A DNA stretch of 64,000 bases from Torymus aiolomorphi (GCA_036365515.1 CM070876.1:136297894-136361893); one strand, 5' to 3'; counted from the first letter of the stretch, positions 20,330-31,780 are shown. Notes: a model not told the origin generated them from the sequence alone. Program-made: numbers and translations.

Positions 20330-22808
20330 CTAATCTTCATTTTCGCTTTGATCTTGATCATTGCTTAGTTTTGTAGGAAAAGAATTATAATATTGGTGAT
20401 ACTGGGGTGGTATTATGTTACTCTCGCAGAGACTTAGCAAATCCTTCTTTTTGAGTGCAGGAATTCCTTGTACGTTTTTATAAGCATTAATGAGAGTGTA
20501 TTTTTTAACATTTACATGGTCTCTTTCTTTCCGCGTAACAAGGGTTTCATACGCTGCATTAAAGTCAGTACTATATTGTATTTCATTAGGCTCCTCTTTC
20601 AAAATTAAGATTTGTTTAATTTTTGAAATTCTCACTGGCGCTGACTTTTTTCCTTTTTTAGTCGCTACTGTCTTGTTCCAGTTTTGTTGTGACGATAAAT
20701 CCTTGAAATCATAAATCATTTGAAATGTCACAGTGCGAACCTGATACGTGGGCGAAGTTTTTTTTGGCGTTTGTTATAATGCTGCTCCATTCGTTTTCAG
20801 TAAAGATCTTTCTCCCTCGTGAATACCTCTCAATAGTCACATGTACGGAATCTCCTTCATTTTGGCTGTGTCCCACTTCTAAAAATGAATATTTTATGTT
20901 GATGTTCCACTTTGCAGAAGCATAAACCAACATTGAAAAAACATTTTTATTTCTGTTTTGTCCTGCACAGTTGTCTGACCAGAAATAAAAGTTAGTGATT
21001 CCCATTTCAACTTTTTTTTCCAAAAAATCGAGCAAACAACTGGCAACCTCATTTGATCCTTTCCTCGCGTCATTTTCAGACACACATAACAAAAGGCTTC
21101 ATGACGAGTAACGTCGTAAATCGTAAAATTATAAACAGATAGCTTTCGTTTATAATATAAGGAGCTAGCTTCAGTTTTAGGTGTAATAAGCACCTTCTGA
21201 AAATCGAAACATGCTGTACATACACCTTGGCTAGTTTTTGCAATTTTCTTTTCTTCTTCTTTACATTTCCTCGATGCTTCCTTATTTTGAAGGTGTTTAT
21301 CATACTTTTCTTGGAGTTCTTTTTTATTAATGTCGTTTGCATTTTTATAACCTTCACATTGATCGCATTGATCTTTTTTAGGTCGGAAAAATCCAAGATT
21401 AAATTTAGAGTTAAAAATATCGCAGTAGTGGTGTTTACTAGCGACTTCCTTATTATTTTCCTTTGCCCACTGAACGTACAACGAGTGCATACGAGTAAGG
21501 TTTAAGCCTTCTTCTAAATATTCTCGATTTGAATCGCTACGAACATAGTGAGATTCCATTCTTGGAAACATGTCAATGTGTTCAATCGCGCTTTCTGTTT
21601 TGGCATCGTTAGCTCTGAGTCGATTTTTCGATTTTCCTCTATTATCAAGTAAATTTGATTCTCCGACCTTTAATTTCTTAAAAGCAGTGTTCACCATTTG
21701 TTTACTTATATTTAATGTTCTTAAAAACATTTTTTGACAAATCTGAACACTTTTATTTCTATTAGTAATCATGTAAGAGCGTATATAGTTCCTTTTTGTC
21801 TCTTCACTTACTGTTTCCTTGTTTTGTTTCTCGTGTACGTGCCTTAATAGAAAATCATATTTTCTACTGTGATCTGAAATGCTCCAGAATTCCGCGAAAA
21901 AACTGTTTCTCGCATCCTCGGTGACTTTCGTGTCGCATTTAAATCTACAGCCAGGCCCGCACGTTTCCTGCACGGACCTCGCGGGAACGACTTTTCGAGT
22001 GGTGGCCGACGTGTATTCTTGTCCTGAGCTTGCAGCTTGCTTCCTTACATTCCGTTCCCACTGATCGGGATTACGCAATCGCTTTCGTGAAAATTGCTGA
22101 ATCGATGTGGCTTTTCTCTTCTTTCCATCTGTGTTCAAAATATCTTCATTTTCTTTTATAGTATGGTCATCTGAAACATTTGGATTTTTGTCGCTTAAAT
22201 AGAGGACATCATATTTCTCATCTTCAGAACTTAATTAAACATCGTCCTTCTCGATAAAAGCATCATCGGTTAAATTATGAATATCCTCTGACTCTGAAAC
22301 TGATTCTTCGTTACCAAATCCCATTTGAAACATAGTTTTCAAAGAATTCGTAGTAGATAAGTCTCCATCAGTAGAGTAAACAGTTGTAATTTCAATATTG
22401 TCAATTGAATTAATTTTTTTTATTTCATCTATTACTTTATGTTTATCAAATTTTTCGATACATCCATCAAACTCTTGTTTATCTAAATTGAGGTATTCAA
22501 ATTCTTCAGGAGAATCGTAACCTAAGAATGATTATTAATTAGATTTAAATTTATATATTCAATCTCTATAAATTTTAAATTAACGATTGATGACTTTATT
22601 ATTAGAACAATAAATTTTCATTCTCTAAAAAAAATTTCTATTTTTACTAAATCATACAATTAAAAAAAATTTGTTTTCAATAACGAAAATTATTCGTGAA
22701 TGAATATGATATTATTGAATTATCAAAGAATGTATATTTTTCGATTATAAAATTGTTCTAACCTTCTAAAGAGAATATGGAATCATCCATAGCTCGACAA
22801 AACGTAGT
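20330..22808 (-). pseudogene. Transposase-like gene of the SDNCxGQN (DUF7869-like) type, one intron, frameshifted
   Basis: Likely the mobilising enzyme of the giant foldback. Gene model on the minus strand: exon 22808-22763 holds ATG (22788-22790, MDDSIFSLE), an intron of 241 nt follows (GT at 22762, AG ending at 22522), and the long exon runs from 22521. The phase matches and the frame stays open except for one TAA at 22235-22237. N-terminus acidic; then a basic RKR region; CGPGCRFKC; CDQCEGYKNA and CTACFDFQKV zinc-ligand pairs; YDVTRHEAFCYV; then, after a 1-nt frameshift near 21080, FYFWSDNCAGQNRN and VGHSQNEGDSVHVTIER; after a second frameshift near 20730, the C-terminal DLLSLCESNIIPPQYH. 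Asp of SDN, Asp of YDV and the Glu/Asp of NEGDS are candidate catalytic acids. The family name is from memory and not verified. Total about 770 codons. Confidence 0.75.
22522..22762 (-). other. Probable intron of the transposase-like gene
   Basis: On the minus strand, TTAGAAG|gttaga is the donor and tcattcttag|GTTACG the acceptor; joining them keeps the frame (Glu-Gly-Tyr). The interior is AT-rich with stops. A further acceptor, tatttttgcag, precedes the first coding exon at 22809, so an untranslated exon may lie to the right. Confidence 0.7.
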
Positions 22809-23069
22809 CTGCAAAAATAAAAAATTCAAATGACGTAATTATTAACAGTTAAGTAATGACTTTTTCTACAAAAAGATACACTTGAATCACTAAATTGTAT
22901 GATTGTATGATCCGATAATCTCAAACATAGAGCTTGTGATGTCCGATAAATCGAGCTTTTCGGGTTATGAGAACGACAATCATTTGTTTTGACATGGATA
23001 TTCTATTTAATCACTATATATGGTATGCTATAATTTTCAAAACTTTCTCTAGTTACTCGTTTCTAATTC

Positions 23070-24070
23070 CAAAACGAAGACGAGTTTCGCTCGCGTGTAT
23101 ATGCTCGTATGGAAAAAAATGGAAAAAAGTCACAGCTAAAAAAAGGTAGCTTAGCGATGTCATGACGCGGACACGGAGACAACTCCGCACGCGTGCGTCT
23201 GCAGCTATAAAACGAAAACCCTTCTTAAAAATCGCAATTGCGTCAAGCTGATCTCGAAGCCGAGCTTCGTGCGTCTGTATCCGCTTGTATAATAAAAAAT
23301 TACTGTTAAAAAAAAGGTAGCTTAGAAATTCCAGGAAGCTCCCACTCGAAGGCGAGCTTTGGACGCGTGCGCCCGCTTTTATAAAACGAAAACCGGTCTT
23401 AAAAATCGCGATGGCGGAAATCTGATGTCGAAGATGAGCTTCGGACGCGTGCGTATGCTTGTATATACGAAAATCACCGCCGAAAAAAGGTAGCTTGGAG
23501 GTGTCAGGACGCAGATACGAATACGACTCCTCACGCGTGCGCCCGCTTTTAAAAAACGAAAACCGTTCTTAAAAATCACAATAGCGGAAATCTGATCTCG
23601 AAGACGAGCTCCGCGCGCCTGTGTCCGCTTGTATAATAAAGAATTACTATTAAAAAAAAGGTAGCTTAGAAATGCCAGGAAGCTCCCACTCGAAGGCGAG
23701 CTTTGGACGCGTGCGCCCACTTTTATAAAACGAAAACCCGTCTTAAAAATCGCGATGACGGAAATGTGATGTCGAAGACGAGCTTCGGACGCGTGCGTAT
23801 GCTTGTATTTACGAAAATCACCGCCGAAGAAAGGTAGCTTGGAGATGTCAGGACGCAGATACGGATACGACTTCGTACGCGTGCGTCCGCTTTTATAAAA
23901 CGAAAACCCTCCTTAAAAATCGCAGTAGCGTAAAGGTGATTTTGATGACGAGCTTCACGCGCCTGTGTTCGCTTGTATAATAAATAATGGCCGCTATGAA
24001 AAAGGTCGCTTAGAGATGCCAGTGAACACGGGAACGCTCCGTACGTGTGCGCTCGCATTTAAAAAACGAA
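23070..24070 (-). repeat. Satellite-like array, right arm (~6 monomers)
   Basis: The inverted counterpart of the left array. The phrase ggtagctt recurs at about 23144, 23315, 23489, 23661 and 23833 (ggtcgctt at 24002), spacing 171-174 bp. Only about six monomers remain against about fifteen on the left, so one arm has expanded or the other has contracted. Read outward from the gene on the minus strand, these copies lie upstream of its first exon. Confidence 0.9.
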
Positions 24071-25652
24071 ATAACTTCTCATTAATTGCGATACCATAAA
24101 GGTGATCTCGAATAAGAGTTTCGCACGCGTGTTTTTCACGTATAAAAGAAATTCACTGCCAAAAGTGAATGTAGTAGAAATATGTCTGGAAACTTTCCCT
24201 CGAATGTGATCTTTGTACGCGTGCGTCTACTTTTATAAAACGATAATTTGGCTCCTGTATGAAGGAAGCTAAACAATAATCATGCGAGATGTTGCGCCTT
24301 TGAAGCTGCTACGTACGCGTGCTGCTTTTACAAAGCAAAAACATTGCTTCCAAATGAAGGTTACTAAAATATGCTAAGTGGCGTGTTTTTGACGACGAAC
24401 TGTACATGCGTTCTTTTGCTTATATAAAAAGATCTCCGCCAAAAATGAAGGTAGCATAAATGTACGAGAAGGCGAACTCTCATAGACGAGCATCGCAGCC
24501 ATACTTTTTTGTTTATTGCGTCAATTTAGTTGGCTTGCTTCCACTTTCCTGTGTGAAGATGGCTCCCCTGCCTATTTGGGTGTCGAAATTATTTTATTGA
24601 AAATATCATCGATAGCCCGTGGGCGCGCTACCGCTTTTCTGCGTGAAACTTGCTGTCTCCGCGTTTGAAGACTTAGAAATTATTTGATTCAAACTTTATT
24701 TATAGCCCGTCTGAGTGCTTTCACTTTTTGCGTGTAACTGATTTCTCCCCGACTACTTGGGTTTCCCTTATAAAATTTGAGCATTCGTCATAATCTATTT
24801 TATCTATGAACAATCGCGAAATCTGGAATAATCGAACTGATTTCGATTCTCCAATGAAGTAAAAAAAAAAGTGGAAGGGTGGCGTGCGTATCGACAGATT
24901 AATAAGTAGCCTGTCTGCATACCTCCACATTCCTGCGAGGAACTGGCTTCCCTCGCCCATTTGGGTTTAGAAATGATGTTGTTAAAAATTTCATATTATT
25001 CAATAATTGAAATCATGCTGTTGGATTTTACAATAATCATCACTTACCTTCATCAGTAATGCCTTATTAATTACTTACTAGTAATTCTGCAGATTAGTCT
25101 ATTTTATTTTTTCTGAATGACGACAAAAGAAATTTCATACTATGAAAATAAATATACCGATTAATGATATTATTTATAAGGAGATAGTTACACTCCGCAA
25201 TGCAGTAGTTCGCTAAAGCAGGAAATTCAAGAAATATAATATTATAACAACTAATCATTCGTGTATTATCGATAATTCAGGTAATATAAATAAAATTACG
25301 ACTTTAATCATTTATTTACGTGGTTGCAAAACTTGAAAACTTTTATGCTCTCTTGAGTAAGCATTATATTGTATATTCGCTTGAACTGGAATTATAATGC
25401 GTAGATATTTGAATGAGCATCTTCGTGAATAAGAATTTTAATGCATTTCATTGGGAGTTAGACTTTTATTGCATGAAATTTTGAGTTAGAATTCTGTTGC
25501 CCAAATTTTTCAGTTGGGATTTTCTTGCGCCAAATATTCAATTAGACTTTTATTGCTTGAAATTCTCAATTAGAATAATATTGCACGACCGGGCCAATTA
25601 GAATTTTGATGCACTCACATTTGAGTTGGCATTTTATGAACAGGGGGCGTCG
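24071..25652 (-). repeat. Outer part of right foldback arm
   Basis: Inverted copy of about 15852-17560, including the diverged ~95-bp units (gaaggtagc, gaaggttac, gaaggaagc), the cgaggaactggcttccctcg block and the AT-rich tip with ttagaatt phrases. A few indels distinguish it from the left arm. Confidence 0.85.
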
Positions 25653-25656
25653 ATAT

Positions 25657-26183
25657 TTCAAGTTATTTTTGCATCGAAAGTTTTGTAATTTATTTATAAT
25701 TTAATTACAGATTCATTATAAAAACGTTTTCTTAGATGCGCACTATAATAATCACACAAGAAATACGCACTATAATAATTGAAAATTATAAAAAAAGAAA
25801 AATTCACTTTTAGAACAAATAGCCAAATATTACTAAAAAATTATAAAATTAACATTTTTACGAAATAATATTGTACGATATGAACATTAGTTTCAAAATA
25901 ACAGAATACAAAACTTGCGATTGTTGCGACTTTTTATATTAAACAAGTAATTATTATGTATTTATTTTATAAGCGTTAATTAAGATTAAATTATTATATT
26001 ATTTTAAGAGTAACCCATAAGCGAAAAAGGTATTTCAAAATTCTAAAATGTAACAGACGCAAATCATCAAACTCAATCGGAGAATTATGATTATTATTAC
26101 AATTAAAAAAAATCTGTAACAGAAAATAACTGATGGTTTAACTATTCCTATAATTGTTGAATCTCTACGATATTCAACAGTCT
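25657..26183 (+). other. Last internal stretch of the large Gypsy element
   Basis: AT-rich, stop-dense sequence between the foldback insertion and the polypurine tract. No env-like or integrase-like frame is visible. Confidence 0.5.
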
Positions 26184-26194
26184 AAAGGGGGAGG
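26184..26194 (+). promoter_or_regulatory. Polypurine tract of the large Gypsy element
   Basis: AAAGGGGGAGG lies directly before the TGTTACG start of the 3' LTR, the expected place for the plus-strand primer of an LTR retrotransposon. Confidence 0.8.
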
Positions 26195-26898
26195 TGTTAC
26201 GTCTGTGACGTATCTCTAAAATTAAAATCTATATTCGTATTCTCATCAGTTATTTCCTGACCTATAAAATGATGTATTTGCGAATTTAAACGATACAGCA
26301 TTTCGATAATGCAACCGCGTGACGTAGCGAGCCACCAACTTCGCGAAGGCATACGCGTGTTGTAATTTTGTGCACTCAGCATTTCCCAACTTCGAAATCG
26401 AACGATTTACGTCAAAATGTTTACTAAATTTGTTTAAGAAGATGATTTTTATCCATCGTCAAAATCATCTTTAACCTAATTTAATCGCTTAATAAATACG
26501 GCGATTTGCGCCATACAAACCAGTTATTCGCGCATAGATCGCGAGCTCCGTACCACTCCGGCCGACAATAGGAGTAGCGATTATTTGTACAGGCCAATAC
26601 GAGCCTATAGCAGATTACTAGAAAATATTTATATCAATTAAATCAATAAATTATCAGTATAATCACCCGCGCAACGGACGCATATCTTATTCAGTTAACG
26701 ATACTTTACGAATCAAATTATCTTATTTGTAAAACTTATATCATTCAATAAAGAGTGCATCTAATTAATCATCAGTTTATTATTCACGAGAGCCTGCACC
26801 CAGAGTAAAGGTAATATAAAAAAAATATCATTCAATATAAAAATATAATCAATTCAATAAATATAAGAGTATATTCCTCGAACTATCAAGACTTAACA
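26195..26898 (+). mobile_element. 3' LTR of the large Gypsy element
   Basis: 704 bp running from TGTTACGTC to GACTTAACA, with TGTTA/TAACA tips. It is preceded by a polypurine tract, and its end matches the 5' LTR tail at 393-462. Short frames inside are not genes. Confidence 0.82.
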
Positions 26899-27629
26899 AG
26901 TTTATAAACAGTATTTTCCATACAATTTTTTTGAGCTTTAAGCGTCTTAAATGCCTAACCGAAAAAAAATTTTTTTAAAAGTTGTATCACAACTTCTTAA
27001 TTTCTTTGACATTTACAGGACTAATTACTCCAAAAAATTGTATATTTTAATGTTCTATAGGTATGTTTTCTATGAATTAGAATCTTTTCAGATTTTTCGG
27101 AATGGTGAGCCGTATTCAAAAATGTGAAAAACCCTAGTTTTAGCCATTTCTTAGCCTTTTGTAGTCCTCAAATGATTGGTAGTACCTTAAAACTAAAATA
27201 GAAAGATATATTACTTTTGGATATATGCTGTCAATATTTGATACATTCCAATACGACTCATTTGTTTTTGAGTATAAAATCAGTCATAACTCAACGAGAA
27301 CACCATACCTTTTGTATAAAAGTGCGTATATTTTCATAATTTTTTTTATTTTTGGTTATTTTATCTAAGTTTTTTTGCATATAATCGGTAAATGTAAATG
27401 TAAATATAAAAAAAAATAGTACATTGCTACATATATTTCACAGAAATCGTGTGCCTTTATCATAAAATATATACTTATTTATTTATTTAAATTTAACCAA
27501 AGCAGTACATGTTGTAATACATGTTATTGCTTACTTCAAAAAAATAGTAGTTATATGTCTGAAGCAGCAAACATCCTATAGAGATAGACATACCTGTACA
27601 TAGGTCCGGCGTTCTTAAACTTAAAAAAA
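26899..27629. other. AT-rich flank, no gene seen
   Basis: AT-rich sequence between the large Gypsy element and the next RT remnant. I see no conserved frame, terminal repeat or RNA gene. Confidence 0.5.
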
Positions 27630-28677
27630 ACTTACGAACTAGACATGGAATCTAAGATTATACTACTAATATTAGTATTTTCTTTGAGCCAACAAACCAA
27701 CATGAAATCGAAAATATCATCAACAACATGGAAAACAAAAAATGGGGGAATTGATAATATCAACGCCAAAACATTAAAACCCCTGGTCGAACATTTAGTA
27801 GAACCCCTGACCAACATCTTCAACCTCTGTATAGATAAGGCCATCTGGCCGGATGCCCTGAAATTAGCAGAAGTTATACCTATACATAAATCAAAAGAAA
27901 AACACATTGCCACTAATTACAGACCTATATCTCTTATTTCAAATCTAGCAAAAGTAATAGAATAAATAATAAACAAAAGATGCGCTAACCCTAATATCAA
28001 ACGTAATATATGGGAAGTTGGATAAGAGTACACCAATCGCCATCATTTTTTTGGACTTCACAAAAGCTTTTGATACTGCAAACCATCAAATGTTACTAGA
28101 TAAACTATACAATTATGGTATTAGAGGAAGTGCCCATAATCTAATAAAAAGTTATCTGGGAAATAGTTTCCAAAAAGTAAAATTAAATAACACAATCAGT
28201 CATCTCGAATCCGTCAACGTGGGTGTTCCACAAGGAATAATTCTGGGACCTCTACTCTTCTTACTATATATCAACAACCTATTACTAGATAGCCCTGAAG
28301 ATACTATAGTCTCATACACAGATGATGCGCAGTAGTAACGTCAGCCAAAACTTAAAAAGAAGTCGAAACCAAAATGAATGAAACACTGCACAAAATATCA
28401 ACATGGCTAGTTCTTAAGAAGCTTTCTTTAAACACGGATAAACCAGTATACATTGAATTTGGGAATCAAGTAGACAGCACACCTAAAAATTTAGACATAA
28501 ACATACAAGGCGGAAAAATGAAAAGAGTTGAAAGTACTAAATATTTAGGCATAATTTTCGATAGTTACATGAGATGGAACGAGCACATAGAATAAATATA
28601 CAACAAAACTAAATATCTCATTTTCGTATTCTATAAGCTATCTAAACTCATAACTACTGACACCCTAGGGATGATAT
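27630..28677 (+). pseudogene. Non-LTR (LINE-type) reverse transcriptase remnant
   Basis: Frames in order give RT blocks of an APE-type non-LTR element: KNGGIDNINAKTLKPL, WPDALKLAEVIPIHKS, NYRPISLISNLAKVIE; after a break, IIFLDFTKAFDTANHQMLLD (motif A), VNVGVPQGIILGPLLFLLYI, VSYTDDAQ (catalytic YxDD intact, then a stop), and after another break KLSLNTDKPVYIEFGN and VESTKYLGIIFD. The endonuclease and ORF1 are absent, consistent with 5' truncation. The 3' end is cut by the minus-strand Gypsy LTR at 28678. Likely of the Jockey/CR1 assemblage. Confidence 0.85.
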
Positions 28678-28896
28678 TGTTGCAATCACACAGACACACA
28701 ATAAATAGTAACAACTATTTATAAAAACAAGAATGTAATTTATTCAAGATAAATAACACAAAAGATTAAATATGTCATCAACAAGCTCTCGAATCAACTG
28801 AAATGAAAAACTAAATTGAATCGAGAACAACAAACTAATCGCTTAGCAACGCTTTCGTTCTTTTCATGTTCGATGACAATAGACTAATATATAACA
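28678..28896 (-). mobile_element. 3' LTR of a minus-strand Gypsy remnant
   Basis: On the minus strand, 219 bp from TGTTATATATT to GATTGCAACA. A purine tract with gaaaagaggggg lies just before it at about 28899-28915. It interrupts the non-LTR RT, so this Gypsy inserted later. Confidence 0.7.
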
Positions 28897-29399
28897 TTAT
28901 TCCCCCTCTTTTCAGATTGTCGTCCCGACAATCTTAAGATAAAAACGAAAGAGAAGGCGTCTTCTTCAAGCGGGCTGATCCTTGGCTCACCCGACCAAAA
29001 GGGCCCGTCTCTTGAAAAATAGTCCTCCTCATCCAAAATCGAATCAAAATGGCATCATCTTGAAGCGGGCTGATCCTTGGCTCACCCGGCTAAAGGACCC
29101 GTCTCTTGAATTGGTCCATCTTGAAATCATCTTGAAATCTTTTTGGAATCATCTACTATTTAAGCAGGTTGATCCTTGACTCATCCGGTCAGAGTACCCG
29201 TCTCTTAAAATGTAGAATCGTCATTTTTGGGTATCATCATGTCATCATCGGTGGGTCAAGTCTTGTCGGTAATTCTTGGACACAAGTGGGGAGTTAACAT
29301 TCCGTGGTATCTCACCTGTGTCCCTGCTCTGGTATTTGCCTGTGTCTCACGGGAAAACCATGGCTCAAAATAACCGTGAGTAGAACAGAAGAAATTACC
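28897..29399 (-). other. Gypsy 3' untranslated region with short tandem repeats
   Basis: Between the end of integrase and the LTR. The phrase gctgatccttggctcacccg recurs at 28973 and 29068, with a diverged third copy near 29167, giving units of ~95 bp. Confidence 0.6.
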
Positions 29400-30145
29400 T
29401 ATCGTGGTAGGTCGCCAATCGATCAATATGAATGATCTTCTTTTTGTGTTTTGGTGTCTTCTGGATGCAGAAAAGGACGTCATTTATCTTCTTGATAATC
29501 TTGTAAGGTCCTTTCCAATCACTTTGGAGCTTCAGAGTCCTTCCTTTGACTCGGCGAGGATTATACAACCATACTTTCTGTTGTTCTTGTAAACTGTAAA
29601 GTTGACATGTCTGGATGTTCTGTCATTGGTTGTTTTCGTATGTTTTGAGGAAAGGAAAATGTTCTTTCGTGCTGATTGATGAATTTTGTTGATGGTGGTT
29701 TTTAGTTTCTGGACATAACTGCCATAGTTAGGACAACCTTCTTCTTCAGGAGGACATCCGCGTATCAAATCCAGAGGAAGCCTCAAGTCTGTACCGGTGT
29801 CCATCTCCGCTGGCGTGGCCCCAGTTGTTGCGTGTACCGAGATCTGTAAGCTAAAAGATACAAGGAAATCCAACGATCCCAATCTTTTTGGTTGTCTGTT
29901 ATGTATTTGGACAAGTATTCTAGTATCGTTCTGTTTTGTCTTTCTAACTGACCATTCCATTGAGGACGTAATGGTATTGCTCTAGTCCTCCGAATTCCTA
30001 ATAACTGAGACAATTCCTTAATTAGCTTAGAGTCAAAGTTGCGATCCCGATCAGTGTGAACTTCAAGAGGAACTCCATAACTTTTTACCTTTATTCTAAT
30101 GTAACGTGCATTTTGCCGCGTTACATACTGGGGAAAAATTAACAA
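29400..30145 (-). pseudogene. Gypsy integrase, C-terminal two thirds
   Basis: On the minus strand: SYGVPLEVHTDRDRNFDSKL, then ELSQLLGIRRTRAIPLRPQ, LERQNRTILEYLSKYITDNQ and KDWDRWISLYLLAYRS, which is the integrase core with the second Asp (HTD) and the Glu (QLERQNR). After a frameshift near 29800: ATTGATPAEMDTGTDLRLP, YVQKLKTTINKIHQSARKN, and the C-terminal VYKNNRKYGCIILAESKEGL domain, continuing in another frame into a chromo-like or GPY tail. The N-terminal zinc domain and the first catalytic Asp are lost at the right truncation. Confidence 0.88.
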
Positions 30146-30308
30146 AATTAAAAACTCACGATTTTTTCGCTACCTCGGTGCTAACTCGGTGTTTGCTTCA
30201 AAACCCGACCAACTCAGCGAAGACTTCGAAAATCCACCAACAAGTGGTTTCAAGAACCATATAAATCGGCGAAGGTTTCAAATATCCTCTAATTCAGGCG
30301 TTTTTTTG
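30146..30308. other. Junction sequence, no gene seen
   Basis: Unassigned sequence between the truncated integrase and the dispersed repeat. Part of it contains short phrases such as ctcggtgctaactcggtg. Confidence 0.4.
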
Positions 30309-31780
30309 CTTCCTCCTAGAGGAAGCTTTGTGATAGTAAAAAAAAAGTTTATAAGATAATGTGTTAGAAATGTTATTTAGCAAATTTAGAATCGAAATAC
30401 ACTATTTTTAGAAAATGTCCGTATGGATATGTGTGTGTGTGTGTATGTATGTAGGTATACGCTGATATCTCATGATCTACTCGACCGACTTTAACGGGAG
30501 AGTGATCATTTTTTTAGATTTTGCTTCCACAATTGGGGTCAATATTCTATTTTTGTAAAATTTAATTTTTTTTTTTATAGCCATTTTTTAATTTTCAAAA
30601 TTTTTATTTTCGCTTTTTTTAATATTTAGAACAAATATTGTTTATATATCATGAATCCTCTGTATGTAGGATAAAATTATCTACAATTTAAAAAAAAAAA
30701 AGTCGGTAGCTATATTTCGTCATAAGTTATTGATGAAAACGTAATTTTTTGTAAATAGGTTATATTTCGAAATTAAAAAAACATATTAACATGAATATTT
30801 TTTTGGTTATAAAGGATATTAAGTACTATAACTTACTAAATTTTTAGGTTTTTTTATTCATTATTTTTTGAGAAAAAAAATAATTTATAAAAAAAAGTGA
30901 TTTTTTTTGTCGTTCAATAACTATAGTAAAATTGGCTTAATCACTTTGAAATTCTTTGTAGGGGTAGATTTTGTATACCAATCGAGTGAGTTCTTTGGGC
31001 AAAAGGATTGATCCATAAATTTCGGAGATATTTGAGGTTAAAATTTTTTTCAATTTTTTTTAAATTGTAATTTCTCGAGAACGGCTCTATGTATCTAAAT
31101 GGGGTGGGTGACATTCGAAAGAGAATTAAATTACCTATATTTTCTAAAAAAAATTAATTCTCTAGCTATCACGGTTCTTTTGTTATTAACAAAAACGAAA
31201 AAATTGAAAAATGAAAAAAAAATGAGTTTTATATGTTCAACTATTACAAGAGTAAAATTGTCTTATTCGCTTCAAAATTCATTGTAGAGGTATATTATTG
31301 ATAGTTCTCGGATGAGTTCTTTTGGCAAAATGATTGGTTCATAAATTTCAGAGATATTTGAGGTTAAAATTTTTCTAGACATTTTTAAAATGTATTTCTT
31401 GAGGATGGCTTTGTGTATCTGAATGGGATGGGTAGCATTTGAAAGAGAATTAAAATATTTAGATTTTCTAAAAAGAAAAACTTTTTAGTTATCACGGTTT
31501 TTTATTATTAACAAAAATGTAAAACTTGAAAAATTGAAAAATGAAAAAAAAAATCTGTCTTTATCAAATTTTTTAAAATACATTCCCTCATATTATAACA
31601 GCAAAAATTAAAAGTTAATATTTTCCATAAACTTTTTCCAATTTTTTTCGTGAAAAATTTATTTTTCGAATTTTAATTTAATAAAAGGAATCGGTTGGCA
31701 GCGGTTTTTTTCTTTAATTTTGTAGTGGTAGCTCTAGGATGTTAAAATACAATTTGCGTATAAGCGATGAAAAAAATTAT
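30309..31780 (+). repeat. Dispersed ~1.5-kb repeat family, copy 1
   Basis: Shares landmarks with 54309-55830: gaagctttgtgatagtaaaa-like start, attttagaaaatgtcygt, a (TG)n tract, then a repeated block containing aatttcagagatatttgag. In this copy that block occurs at about 31013 and 31341, about 328 bp apart. It starts with a short palindrome (cttcctcctagaggaag). No coding frame. Class unknown. Confidence 0.7.

Larger units (their letters stand above)
15852..25652. mobile_element. Giant foldback transposon, 9.8 kb, with transposase-like gene
   Basis: Both ends read inward from CGACGCCCCCTGTTCAT and stay inverted copies of each other for kilobases: 15852-20105 on the left, 23070-25652 on the right. 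ATAT flanks both ends (15848-15851 and 25653-25656), a probable 4-bp target duplication, though ATAT is a palindrome and could belong to the repeats. From outside in, each arm has an AT-rich part with repeated ttctaatt-type phrases, a unique ~1.2-kb block, then a satellite-like array. Between the arms lies a single intron-containing gene on the minus strand. The superfamily is not certain; 4-bp targets and the SDNCxGQN protein signature would fit a Sola-like or related group. Confidence 0.82.
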
